NCBI RefSeq assembly: GCF_016907275.1
Contig: NZ_JAFBBP010000001.1
Span: 5,012,001-5,076,000, forward strand
From: Micromonospora luteifusca
GTDB taxonomy: Bacteria; Actinomycetota; Actinomycetes; Mycobacteriales; Micromonosporaceae
DNA length: 64,000 nt
Direction of reading: 5' to 3'
The position numbers were made by a program, and so were the translations under genes. The notes under the pieces are model-generated. The model was not told where the DNA came from and did no database searches. It saw only the letters and a program-made list of their open reading frames with translations. The first letter of the stretch is position 1. Every line of letters starts with the position of its first letter. Below, in pieces: positions 1 to 7,003 of this stretch.

Positions 1-2
1 AA

Positions 3-638
3 GCGGTCGCCAAGGAACTCTCCGCCGAGGGCCGTTGCGAGGCCATCCCCGCCGACCTGGGCGACGACGCCGGCGCCGAGGCGCTGGCCGCCGCTGTACG
101 CGAGCGGTTCGCTCACCTCGACGTGCTGGTCAACAACGCCGGCGCGACCTGGGGCGCACCACTGGAGTCGTACCCGGAGGCGGCGTTCGACAAGCTCTGG
201 GCGGTCAACGTCAAGGCCGTCTTCCGACTCACCACCGCGCTGCTGCCGGCGCTGCGCGCCGCCGCCAGCGCCGACGATCCGGCCCGCGTGATCAACATTG
301 GGTCGATCGACGGCATCCGGGTGCCGTTCATGGAGGTGTACGCGTACTCGGCCACCAAGGCAGCCGTGCACATGCTCACCCGCAGCCTGGCCCATCAACT
401 GGCCGGCGAGCAGATCACCGTCAACGCGATCGCGCCCGGCCCGTTCGAGAGCAAGATGATGGCGTTCGCTCTGAACGACCCCGAGAGCCGGGCCGCAATC
501 GAGCAGCAGGTGCCGCTCGGCCGCATCGGACGCCCGGAGGACATGGCCGGCACGGCCATCTACCTCGCCTCGCGCGCCGGCGCGTACCTCACCGGCGCGA
601 TCATTCCCGTCGACGGCGGCATCACCACGCACGGCTGA
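3..638 (+). CDS. SDR family oxidoreductase (5' end outside window)
   Basis: The reading frame is open from the first base, so the N-terminus with the glycine-rich NAD(P)-binding turn lies outside the window. The visible 211 residues carry the classical short-chain dehydrogenase landmarks: NNAG at 132-143, a Ser-containing INIGS strand, the catalytic YSATK (Tyr codon 345, Lys codon 357), and the C-terminal ending GAIIPVDGGI. This is a soluble NAD(P)H-dependent oxidoreductase of the FabG type. The substrate cannot be told from sequence. The fold assignment is firm; any pathway role would be a guess. Confidence 0.93.
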   Translation, partial: AVAKELSAEGRCEAIPADLGDDAGAEALAAAVRERFAHLDVLVNNAGATWGAPLESYPEAAFDKLWAVNVKAVFRLTTALLPALRAAASADDPARVINIGSIDGIRVPFMEVYAYSATKAAVHMLTRSLAHQLAGEQITVNAIAPGPFESKMMAFALNDPESRAAIEQQVPLGRIGRPEDMAGTAIYLASRAGAYLTGAIIPVDGGITTHG

Positions 639-753
639 GCACCGGCCGGCCCGGGGCGGGCGTGCCCGCGTACCCCGGGTGTGCCGGAGCCGCGCGGACT
701 CGGCAGATCCGCGCGGCCCCGGAAGTGGCCATTGTTGCCCGTGCGGGCGGTGG

Positions 754-1185
754 TCAGCGACCGGCGAGCAGCCGGTTCACCGCCGTGTCGACGTCCAGGT
801 GCTCGGCCTCGCGGCCGCGCGGGACGACGACGTAGGTCCGTCGAAGGAAACGCACCAGAACGCTGCGCGGCACCTCGAAGAGGGCGTTGCCGTCCGGTGA
901 CGAGAGGGCCAGCGCGACGAAGTCGCCGCGCGGGGTGGCCCAGGGCCAGACCCGCACGTCACCGATGCCGGCTGGCTCGTCCAGGCCGGTGACCAGCAGT
1001 TCGCGGGCGAAGGACCAGCTCACCGCCTCGCCACCGGCAGATTCGGCATGGAACAGGACATGGACCGCATACGGGTCAGCAGGGTCGTAACGCAGACTGG
1101 CACGCACCGGCAAGGCGGTGGCGTCAGGTGCGACGAGCCTTAGCGACGTCTCGACCTCTACGGTCGTCGGTCGGATGACACTCAT
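754..1185 (-). CDS. SsgA-like (SALP) sporulation/cell-division regulator
   Basis: This 143-residue protein has the size and pattern of SsgA-like proteins: an N-terminal strand set, the block RYDPADPYAVHVLFHA, then WSFARELLVTGL, GDVRVWPW, LALSSPDGNALFEVP and FLRRTY. Known members are small cytoplasmic proteins of sporulating actinomycetes. SsgB recruits FtsZ to sporulation septa, and other members steer peptidoglycan synthesis. The very conserved core makes an SsgB-type role plausible, but the sequence alone does not separate SsgB from other members. It is transcribed away from the PGPGW gene, across a spacer holding a perfect palindrome. Confidence 0.9.
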   Translation of the reverse strand: MSVIRPTTVEVETSLRLVAPDATALPVRASLRYDPADPYAVHVLFHAESAGGEAVSWSFARELLVTGLDEPAGIGDVRVWPWATPRGDFVALALSSPDGNALFEVPRSVLVRFLRRTYVVVPRGREAEHLDVDTAVNRLLAGR

Positions 1186-1316
1186 GGACGTTCTCCCCCC
1201 GGCACCGCTGCGGAACGCGCGTGTCCCGCTTTTCCCATACTCAGGTGCTACTCCTGGCTACGCTCCGCCATACGCTGACTTCACCCAGTGGTGGGAAGGG
1301 GGACGGAAAGGCCGCT

Positions 1317-1332
1317 TGAATGCGAGCATTCA
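1317..1332. promoter_or_regulatory. Palindrome TGAATGC-GA-GCATTCA, candidate operator
   Basis: A perfect 7-base inverted repeat with a 2-base centre lies in the 273-base spacer between the divergent SsgA-like and PGPGW genes. It is 131 bases from one start and 126 from the other, so it could serve either promoter. No cognate regulator can be named. Confidence 0.4.
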
Positions 1333-1458
1333 TGTAGGATTTCCGGTTCTGCCCAGTGCGTGATCCCGCCCGGCATCGGGTGGTTCAGTCGTCGACTTAC
1401 TCCGGTAACGTCCAGTCGGCCGTTGCAGTGACGGGCCCGGGCGACACTGGGGGGTGAA

Positions 1459-2037
1459 ATGGTGACGAAGCGATCCTCAGTGGATCCGCCCGCGGCGTTC
1501 GGCCCGCCGAAGGTCGCGGTCCGAGCAACCGAAAAGCGGGGGTACGCAGTGCCGATGGAGGAGCCCGAACGCGCCGGACGGCCGACGTCCGGCGCCGATC
1601 GCCCCGGCGGCGTCCTGGTCGACGGGGAGCCGCCGCGACGCCCTCGTTGGCGGGAGCGGATCTCGATGACGCTCGACCTCATCCGAGCCAACCCCACCGG
1701 CCGGATCGCCCTCAAGATCTTCATCGCGATCGCGGGGGCCGTCGTGGTGACCATCGGCATCGCCCTCATCCCGCTGCCCGGGCCAGGCTGGCTGCTGGTC
1801 ATCGCCGGGCTCGGCATCTGGGCCGTCGAATACCACTGGGCCCGCCGACTGCTCGGCTTCACCCGCCGACACGTCCACGGCTGGACACAGTGGGTGACGC
1901 GACAGTCACTCGTAGTGCGAATTGTGCTCGGCTTGGTCGGGCTGGTCTTCGTGGCCACCGTGGTCTGGCTGTCCCTCAAGTACAGCCTCGGCATCGACGT
2001 GGTGGCCGAGGCCATGCACTACCTCGCGACGCACTGA
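1459..2037 (+). CDS. PGPGW (TIGR02611-type) transmembrane protein
   Basis: This 192-residue protein has a charged, Pro/Arg-rich N-terminus of about 65 residues. A first membrane segment (about 82-103) leads into the diagnostic PLPGPGWLLVIAGLG. An arginine-rich loop and a final membrane segment (about 150-172) follow. The PGPGW family is common in actinobacteria and has no established function. The ATG used has a GGGGGTG sequence just upstream. A later ATG at 1555 would give a shorter N-terminus without changing the membrane domain. Confidence 0.85.
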   Translation: MVTKRSSVDPPAAFGPPKVAVRATEKRGYAVPMEEPERAGRPTSGADRPGGVLVDGEPPRRPRWRERISMTLDLIRANPTGRIALKIFIAIAGAVVVTIGIALIPLPGPGWLLVIAGLGIWAVEYHWARRLLGFTRRHVHGWTQWVTRQSLVVRIVLGLVGLVFVATVVWLSLKYSLGIDVVAEAMHYLATH

Positions 2038-2087
2038 CCCCGGATTTCCGGTCCGGTTCCACGATCGGGTAGAGTCAGTGGCGCTGA

Positions 2088-2159
2088 GGGCGATTAGCTC
2101 AGTGGGAGAGCGCTTCGTTCACACCGAAGAGGTCGCTGGTTCGATACCAGCATCGCCCA
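2088..2159 (+). tRNA. tRNA-Val (anticodon CAC)
   Basis: The 72-base cloverleaf can be folded by eye. Acceptor strand GGGCGAT pairs with ATCGCCC. The D arm is GCTC/GAGC, the anticodon stem is CTTCG/CGAAG around loop TTCACAC (anticodon CAC), and the T arm contains GGTTCGATACC. The discriminator base is A, and CCA is not encoded. A -10-like TAGAGT lies at 2070-2075. Its 3' part is duplicated at 6848-6888, marking it as an integration site. Confidence 0.97.
2119..2159. repeat. att-like repeat, left copy (tRNA-Val 3' part)
   Basis: These 41 bases run from the anticodon loop to the discriminator base. They match 6848-6888 with three mismatches. Tyrosine integrases of actinobacterial integrative elements commonly recombine inside the 3' half of a tRNA and leave exactly this kind of direct repeat. 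Confidence 0.8.
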
Positions 2160-2179
2160 CTCTCAGTTCCGCAAGTCAG

Positions 2180-2213
2180 AGGCCGCTTCCCGAGTTCGGG
2201 AGGTGGCCTTTCT
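2180..2213 (+). terminator. Terminator of tRNA-Val
   Basis: AGGCC...CTTCCC pairs with GGGAGG.GGCCT around a short GAGTTC loop, and TTTCT follows. This is a plausible intrinsic terminator 20 bases after the tRNA. A diverged copy occurs at 6909-6943 in the duplicated segment. Confidence 0.7.
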
Positions 2214-2274
2214 GCTGTCGTGCAGCAGGGAAATGCAGCAATGGTCAGCGCGCGGGTGACGACCAGGCGAGGAG

Positions 2275-2916
2275 ATGTCCCCCTGTGCTGTTACTTTGCC
2301 GGCCGTGAATGATCAGCTGACGTGGATTGACCGGGTCATCAATGTGACCGGGTGGCGCCATGAGCCCGAGGACGGTGCCGGCTGGGAGCAGGCGGAGGCC
2401 GAGCTCGGCGTCACGCTGCCAAGCGACTTCAAGGAGTTGTGCCGGCGGTTCGTGCCAGGCCTGTTCATGGGTGTCCTTGACCTACTGCGACCGACCGACG
2501 ATCACGATTCGACTTCGCTGCTCGGGTGGTGGAACTACAACCGGCGTTGGGTGAGCGAGCACGACGGTTCCGCCGCGCGCTTGTACGCCCCGCACGATCT
2601 GTACGGGCCCGACAAGGGGTCCGGGCTGATCGAATGGGGTCACGACTCGGCTGGGGGTCAGTACTTCTGGCTGGCGGACCGCTCGGTGGAGTCTGATCGG
2701 TGGCCCGTGGTCGCTCGGCACGACCCGCCCCACCCGTGGCACCGGTTCGACATGTCCATGACGGAGTTCGTCTACCGCATGCTCGCGGACCCGGAGCTGG
2801 AGTCGTTTTCGATGGTCAGTTCGACGTGGCGACCGTTCTATCTGCCGTACTGGCAGCCGTTTCCCAGCACACCTGAGGCGTGGGACGCTCTCGGCGACCC
2901 GAACCGCGAGAACTGA
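2275..2916 (+). CDS. SUKH-1 (SMI1/KNR4) family protein, copy 1
   Basis: The 213-residue protein shows the SUKH-1 pattern: GWEQAEAELGVTLPSDFKELCRRF near residues 35-58, a DLLRPTD strand, KGSGLIEWGHD, WLADRS and a C-terminal TEFVYRMLADPE helix. Bacterial SUKH proteins are typically cytoplasmic immunity proteins against polymorphic or contact-dependent toxins, but no toxin gene is adjacent, so immunity is inference. The start is uncertain: GGCGAGGAG abuts the ATG at 2275, and an in-frame GTG lies at 2305. Its close paralogue is at 7004-7633. Confidence 0.8.
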   Translation: MSPCAVTLPAVNDQLTWIDRVINVTGWRHEPEDGAGWEQAEAELGVTLPSDFKELCRRFVPGLFMGVLDLLRPTDDHDSTSLLGWWNYNRRWVSEHDGSAARLYAPHDLYGPDKGSGLIEWGHDSAGGQYFWLADRSVESDRWPVVARHDPPHPWHRFDMSMTEFVYRMLADPELESFSMVSSTWRPFYLPYWQPFPSTPEAWDALGDPNREN

Positions 2917-2943
2917 ACCAGTACCCGTCTCTCCCCGTGCAGG

Positions 2944-3062
2944 TCAGATGCCGAGCGAGCCGCCGAGGCGCTTGAGGGCTCTTCGCGCGTCGCCTTTGAT
3001 GAGACCTGCGTGCAGATCTCCATCGTCACGGAGAACCGGGCATGCCGGAGGATCTGCGTCAT
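2944..3062 (-). pseudogene. Decayed tyrosine integrase, C-terminal fragment
   Basis: Reading leftward from 3062 gives MTQILRHARFSVTMEIC, then TQVSSKATRE. This is the tail of a phage/ICE tyrosine recombinase, with the conserved LRH (active-site His) and the segment that normally reads MxIYTxV. Two defects are visible. The position of the nucleophilic Tyr is Cys (TGC), and a frameshift after TRE moves the real tail, ALKRLGGSLGI, into another frame ending in the TGA at 2944-2946. Nothing upstream matches the rest of an integrase. It lies next to the left att-like repeat, pointing toward it, as integrase genes often do. Confidence 0.75.
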
Positions 3063-3661
3063 GGACAGTGATCGGCGTGACCTTCCTTCCTTACGTCTAT
3101 CAAGGCGGCCCTGAACGGGCCGCACGCGCCGCCGACAGGGCGCGCGGCCTGCACTCCGCTGTCGCTCCGCCCCGGCCGCGCAGAACGCCCGGCGGCTGGC
3201 GTGGAAGCGGGGAGCCCACGAGGCCGCCGTAGGACGACAGGCCGTTGGTGGGTGAATGGTGGGCCGGCAGCCGGCCGGGCCGCACGGCCACGAGCCCGCG
3301 CGGCAGTGGGGAGGTAGGCCGGCCGCGTCGTCGAGCTGGCGGTAGTCGCGGGGGTTGCGGGTTACTGCGCCTCCGGCGGGGGCGCTCGGGCTCCGAGATG
3401 GTTGTAACCCGTCGGCGCGTTGCGGTCCGTGGGTGGTTGTGCGGGCCATCCCGCCAGCCGGCGACCCGGGCAAGCCGAGCAAACCACCGCCCGACCCGCC
3501 AGCGTTCGACCGTGCCTCAACGCCGTCTTGACGTGGCGGGCCGGGCGACGGCCCGCTCCCCAGGAGGGTGGGTCGGCGGCAGACAGTGATGGCTTGAGGA
3601 TGTCGTCTAGTCTCGCTGTGTCAGCGGGGCTGCCCGGGAGCCGTTCGGCGGAGGCATCGTG
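3063..3661. other. No gene recognised; GC-rich decayed spacer
   Basis: About 600 bases between the integrase fragment and the small membrane gene. Open frames exist on both strands but are Arg/Pro/Gly-rich, as expected by chance in GC-rich DNA. They show no family motif and no ribosome binding site. It probably represents eroded element DNA. Confidence 0.5.
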
Positions 3662-3937
3662 ATGTGGCGGGTTTCGCTCGGGCTTTTATTAGGATTGCTC
3701 TTCATCGTGATTGGAGCGTCCCTCGCGAGTGACTATCGCGGCATCGCGACAAAGCATATAGAACTATCGATGCAGATCGTGCGTCCGCTTAGTCCTTTCC
3801 GGTGGACGGATGACCGACTGGCTCGACGCCGCACTTTCTTCATTGTGTTCGACAGGCTCTTTGGGGTGTTGATGATATTGGCGGGCGTGGCGATGCTGGT
3901 CGCCGACGGGCAACTGCTACTCAGTGAGCGCTTGTAG
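3662..3937 (+). CDS. Small two-segment membrane protein with TTA codons
   Basis: A 91-residue protein with two hydrophobic segments (about residues 4-22 and 65-85) joined by a charged loop; no family recognised. The ATG at 3662 is preferred over the GTG at 3659 because GGAGG at 3650-3654 sits 7 bases away. The gene is clearly AT-richer than its surroundings and has two consecutive TTA leucine codons (3686-3691). TTA is rare in such genomes and often marks horizontally acquired or bldA-dependent genes. It lies inside the putative element. Confidence 0.6.
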   Translation: MWRVSLGLLLGLLFIVIGASLASDYRGIATKHIELSMQIVRPLSPFRWTDDRLARRRTFFIVFDRLFGVLMILAGVAMLVADGQLLLSERL

Positions 3938-4107
3938 CTCAACAAGGCGTTGCCCCCGCATGTATGGCGGGCGACCCGTGAGGATGTTGTGCGGGTGGGC
4001 GAGGCGGGCGACCCTGGGTGACTAACCGAGTGACGATCGGTGCGGACGCCAGTGGACAAGCTCGGACGATGGCGGACCGTGCGCCCAGGTCAAGGGCCGT
4101 GGAACAG

Positions 4108-4162
4108 CAGCTCAGGTGGCAGTGCTGGTTGCCTGGGGGTCAAGGGGTCGCGGGTTGACATC
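4108..4162 (+). other. tRNA 3'-half-like sequence, degenerate
   Basis: The stretch contains AGCTCAGGTGGCAGTGCT (D-arm-like), TTGCCTGGGGGTCAA (anticodon-arm-like, as in tRNA-Pro GGG) and GGTCGCGGGTTGACATCC, close to the T-arm consensus GGTTCRANNCC. It does not fold into a full tRNA and has no acceptor pairing, so it is not a functional tRNA. It may be a degenerate attachment relic. Confidence 0.3.
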
Positions 4163-4177
4163 CATAGGAGCATCGGG

Positions 4178-4321
4178 ATGGCAACATCGCTCGGGGCGGT
4201 GACAGCAACCGGCCCGACCGAGGACGCCCGGCGACGGAAGCGCGCGGACAGTCGCCCGAGGTTTCGAACACGGGCAGACGACGCCGGACGACCTGCACAG
4301 AGCTACGAGGACGAGGAGTAA
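4178..4321 (+). CDS. Possible 47-residue basic small protein
   Basis: An ATG follows AGGAG at 4166-4170 with 7-base spacing. The frame encodes a short, very basic peptide (centre EDARRRKRADSRPRFRTRADD) ending in acidic SYEDEE. No family is recognised. The DNA of its second half resembles 5533-5635 on the other side of the MctB-like gene, where the frame is not preserved. It could be a real micro-gene of the element or a relic. Confidence 0.3.
   Translation: MATSLGAVTATGPTEDARRRKRADSRPRFRTRADDAGRPAQSYEDEE
4201..4304. repeat. Diverged direct repeat flanking the MctB-like gene, left copy
   Basis: About 104 bases starting GACAGCAACCG and ending ACGACCTGCACAGAGCT match 5533-5635 in the same orientation. 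The ends are the best preserved (CGGACGAC.TGCACAGAGCT in both), with roughly two thirds identity at the start. Confidence 0.55.
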
Positions 4322-4378
4322 AGATTCGCTTGCTGTCGTGCCTTTTGACGGTCAGCGGTCCTGATGAGGTCGTGAAGC

Positions 4379-5302
4379 TCATCCGCCGGTGATCGTTTGC
4401 CGTGGGATGAGGGCGTCAGCGTCACCGGCAGTGCCGTAGCGGCCTCCCCGGTTGGCGGTAATCCGCTCAGCCAGGGCGAGCGCCGCTACGACCTGACCTT
4501 GCGCGCCAGCTACACCGTCTACCGTCGAAATCCGTGCATGGAGCGCTTCGTCACCGCGGACTATCCCGATAGAGCTGCCGTCACCGGAAATTGTGCCCGC
4601 CAAGACGGTCGGACCGATCGTGGCGATCTGTGCGGCCATGGTCACGATCGCGGCGTTCCGCTCGGCTGAGTTTCGCTCCACGTATGGTGCCCCGGTCACC
4701 AGGACCGCCCCAGCCGAGGGGCCATCGAGCTGCTTGGGTGCGGCGAGGTACCCGGCGTTCGCGAAGGCAGGCATCACCGTTGGATGGTGGGCGCTGGCTG
4801 GTCCGAGCAGAGTCGTGGCTAGGAGGGCGCTAGCGGTTTCGACTCCGTTGCTGTTGCCCGGCAGAGTGATCGGCGGAGGGCTGTTACGGCGGGTCAGCCC
4901 AAGCAGGTCCAGACTGTTCTTCGGGTCGAAGAATGCTTCCTGGATGTGGATGGGCCCGGATACGGCGGCGCCGGCCAGTTCAAGCTTTTCGATCACGCCC
5001 TCGGCGCGGTCGCGTCCGGACGGCGTCGTCAGCACCACGATCCGGCGGTTGGCCAGCGTCCCGCGCAGCACTGCGGGCGCCGTGTCGTTGATGTAGTCGT
5101 CCTTACGGCTCGCCTCCTCTTGGAGGTCATCGGTCGTCTGACGAAGCTGATCGTTAGTCTTGTGCGCTGCATCGATCGAGCCCCGGAGCACGTCGGTGGC
5201 GTAACCGTTCGCTGCGGCGGTGCCGAATACCGCACCGACCGCCAAGGCGACAAACACCGCAGCAAGCGAGATGACGTGGTAGCGAAAATTGATCATCGGC
5301 AA
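4379..5302 (-). CDS. MctB-like copper transporter family protein
   Basis: A 307-residue protein beginning MINFRYHVISLAAVFVALAVG, the hallmark start of the MctB (DUF3186) family: an N-terminal membrane anchor, then a coiled-coil stretch (about 35-75) and an extracytoplasmic Rossmann-like domain. Family members are linked to outer-membrane copper handling in mycobacteria. Elsewhere they sit in a steA-mctB-xerD neighbourhood. Here the gene stands alone inside a putative element, flanked by diverged direct repeats, so it looks like an extra, transferred copy. Length is normal and the frame is intact. Confidence 0.8.
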   Translation of the reverse strand: MPMINFRYHVISLAAVFVALAVGAVFGTAAANGYATDVLRGSIDAAHKTNDQLRQTTDDLQEEASRKDDYINDTAPAVLRGTLANRRIVVLTTPSGRDRAEGVIEKLELAGAAVSGPIHIQEAFFDPKNSLDLLGLTRRNSPPPITLPGNSNGVETASALLATTLLGPASAHHPTVMPAFANAGYLAAPKQLDGPSAGAVLVTGAPYVERNSAERNAAIVTMAAQIATIGPTVLAGTISGDGSSIGIVRGDEALHARISTVDGVAGAQGQVVAALALAERITANRGGRYGTAGDADALIPRQTITGG

Positions 5303-5681
5303 ACCTTAGTGACGAGGCACGTGCGAGTCACTGGGACAACCCGCGCGGTGCGAGCCCGCCCGCCGTCAGCAAGAAAGCGGCGGTAACCTGGGTGATCATA
5401 CGGCGGCTAACGACGGGCGATTGACTCTGAACGGCAACTTCGCCGTGGTCAGCGGCATCCGGCACCCATCATCATCCGCCATTGCGAGGCAGTCCCGGCG
5501 ATGCGGCAACGGTGGCTGTTGACAGCAACGATGACAGTAACCGCGCCGGACGCGAGTGTCCGGCGGCAGCCGAATAAGGATCTTCGTCAGAGGCCACGGA
5601 CGTTGCCAGACCTATCGGACGACGTGCACAGAGCTTGTAAGCGAGATGTCGAGGGCGTGGCGGCCGGCTCTGCGAGGGGAT
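5303..5681. other. Gene-free stretch containing the right repeat copy
   Basis: The 379 bases hold the MctB-like promoter side and the second copy of the direct repeat (5533-5635), ending at the GntR stop. The short open frames here lack family motifs. Confidence 0.5.
5533..5635. repeat. Diverged direct repeat flanking the MctB-like gene, right copy
   Basis: Partner of 4201-4304, same orientation and almost the same length. The best match is the last 29 bases. The pair brackets the MctB-like gene. Confidence 0.55.
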
Positions 5682-5897
5682 CTACTCGGCGACGAAGACG
5701 CCAACGCCGGGAAGTGTTTCGGTCATCCCTTTGATCCGTAGTACCTGCATGGCACGGTCGATCACTGGCTCGGTGACCCCGTAGTGCTCGATCAACTCTC
5801 GCCGACTGGGCAGCTTGGAACCCGGCTGGAACTCGCCCGACGCGATGCGTTCGGCGAGGTCGTCGGCAATCTGCTCGTAGCGGTAACGCGGTGGCAC
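5682..5897 (-). CDS. Short GntR-type winged-helix regulator
   Basis: A 71-residue protein that is almost only a GntR DNA-binding domain: YRYEQIADDLAERIASGE, PGSKLPSRRELIEHYGV and LPGVGVFVAE. It lacks any effector domain. The GTG at 5895-5897 is chosen because GAGGAG lies 6 bases upstream. A longer start would add eight residues that overlap this site. Very short GntR proteins of this type are typical of actinomycete integrative elements, where they control transfer or maintenance genes. It is divergent from the micro-gene cassette at 6152. Confidence 0.8.
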   Translation of the reverse strand: MPPRYRYEQIADDLAERIASGEFQPGSKLPSRRELIEHYGVTEPVIDRAMQVLRIKGMTETLPGVGVFVAE

Positions 5898-6151
5898 GTG
5901 GTTCTCCTCGGTTGGCAACACGAGTAGACCACCTACGTCAGCCCTTGACTACCCAACGGTACCTGTGGGACGTTGCCGAGGAGGTCGATTCCCTCGGTTG
6001 GCGCTGTGGGCCGTCCTCGCCGGCGTGGATGTTCGGCGCGTCCCCCGCGTTCGGGCATCCACGCCTCCAGATTGCTCTGGCACAAGGAGACGGCGGTGCT
6101 CCCTTCGACAAGGGCAGGCCAGACCTTGGCGCGAGCGGGCGAGGCGACCCA

Positions 6152-6340
6152 ATGAAGCGAGTCTCGTACGACGAGTACGTCTTGGCGGTGGCACTGACTC
6201 TGGCTCGTCAGCACCGGCCCGTCTGGTCCTGGCGACACTGGCGGCGCATCTGCCGCTGCGGAGGCGAGCTGCCATGCCGAAGCCGCCACCGCATCCCGAT
6301 CAACCGCGGCCACTGGCCCAGCCAGGACGGCCCGCAGTGA
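6152..6340 (+). CDS. Micro-gene 1 of element cassette (62 aa)
   Basis: The ATG at 6152 opens a 62-residue protein starting MKRVSYDEYVLAVALTLARQ, with a basic, Trp- and Cys-containing second half (WSWRHWRRICRCGG). No function is known to me. The stop overlaps the GTG of the next gene (GTGA), so the three micro-genes look translationally coupled. Small proteins of this style occur beside short GntR genes in integrative elements of Micromonospora and Streptomyces; that link is from general knowledge, not a search. Confidence 0.6.
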   Translation: MKRVSYDEYVLAVALTLARQHRPVWSWRHWRRICRCGGELPCRSRHRIPINRGHWPSQDGPQ

Positions 6341-6555
6341 CCACTCACCAACCGATCAAGCCGGCCTGGATCTGCGGCGGCTGTGCGGGGGAGTGGCCAT
6401 GCCAGACCCGGCGCCGAGAGCTGCGAGCCGAGTACGACCGCGCCCCGGTGTCAATGGCTCTCTACCTGGCCGCCCAACTCGTCGACGCCGCCCAGGATTT
6501 GGTCCACGTTCCCGCCGGCCACCTGCATCACCGCTTCCTCGGCTGGACCCGATGA
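6337..6555 (+). CDS. Micro-gene 2 of element cassette (72 aa, Cys motif)
   Basis: A GTG start overlaps the previous stop, and the stop TGA overlaps the next ATG. The 72-residue product has a short Cys cluster, WICGGCAGEWPCQTRRREL (residues about 11-29), that could bind zinc. An amphipathic helical half ending GHLHHRFLGWTR follows. Function unknown. Its position between two overlapping genes makes it very likely a real gene. Confidence 0.6.
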   Translation: MTTHQPIKPAWICGGCAGEWPCQTRRRELRAEYDRAPVSMALYLAAQLVDAAQDLVHVPAGHLHHRFLGWTR

Positions 6556-6725
6556 GCATCCTGCGGCCGGGTGACGAGAAGTTCCACTACAGCGATGGTT
6601 CCCACAAGTGGATCCCACCGGACCCGGACTACGACCAGGAGGTCTGGGACGAACAGGTCCGCCAACACAAGCAAGGGCACCTGAGAAACGTGCGCCCGAA
6701 GGTACGGATCCAGCGCCTCGTTTGA
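6552..6725 (+). CDS. Micro-gene 3 of element cassette (57 aa)
   Basis: Its ATG overlaps the stop of micro-gene 2 (ATGA). The 57-residue product starts MSILRPGDEKFHYSDGSHKW and is rich in aromatic and charged residues; no family is recognised. It is the last gene before the right att-like repeat. Confidence 0.55.
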   Translation: MSILRPGDEKFHYSDGSHKWIPPDPDYDQEVWDEQVRQHKQGHLRNVRPKVRIQRLV

Positions 6726-6847
6726 TGCCAGCAGTACAGCAGCGAAGTACGGCAGCCGGGCCAGCCGAACCGGGCCGAGAAGGGCTCTACCAGTCACCAG
6801 ACCGTCTGACCTCGCATCAAGCCCGATCCGGCCGGCTTGCCGAGAGC

Positions 6848-6888
6848 TCACAACGAATAGGTCGCCGGTTCGATACCAGCATCGCCCA
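6848..6888. repeat. att-like repeat, right copy (tRNA-Val 3' part)
   Basis: It matches 2119-2159 over 41 bases with three mismatches. Only the 3' part of the tRNA is present; the acceptor 5' strand and D arm are missing, so it is not a second tRNA. It marks the right end of the putative element. Confidence 0.8.
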
Positions 6889-7003
6889 CTCTCAGTTCCA
6901 CAAGTCGGAGGCCGCTTTCCCGGGTTCGGGCGGTGGCCTTTCTGCTGTCGTACAGCAGGGAAACGCAGCAACGGTTAGCGGGCGATGATGAGCAGGCGAG
7001 GTG

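Larger units (their letters stand above)
2119..2916. repeat. Long duplicated segment, left copy (tRNA 3' end + terminator + SUKH gene)
   Basis: Similarity to 6848-7633 does not stop at the tRNA end. It continues through the terminator, a near-identical block around CCCCCTGTGCTGTTACTTTG and into the whole following SUKH gene. The two segments are therefore copies of one tRNA-SUKH unit, not just a bare att core. Confidence 0.8.

Noticed and set aside
2838..3482. A 214-codon minus-strand gene
   Set aside because: Only the part near 2944-3062 has integrase similarity, and that part is frameshifted and lacks the catalytic Tyr. The rest is compositional.
6848..6888. A second tRNA-Val
   Set aside because: Only the 3' part is present; acceptor 5' strand, D arm and anticodon stem 5' strand are missing.
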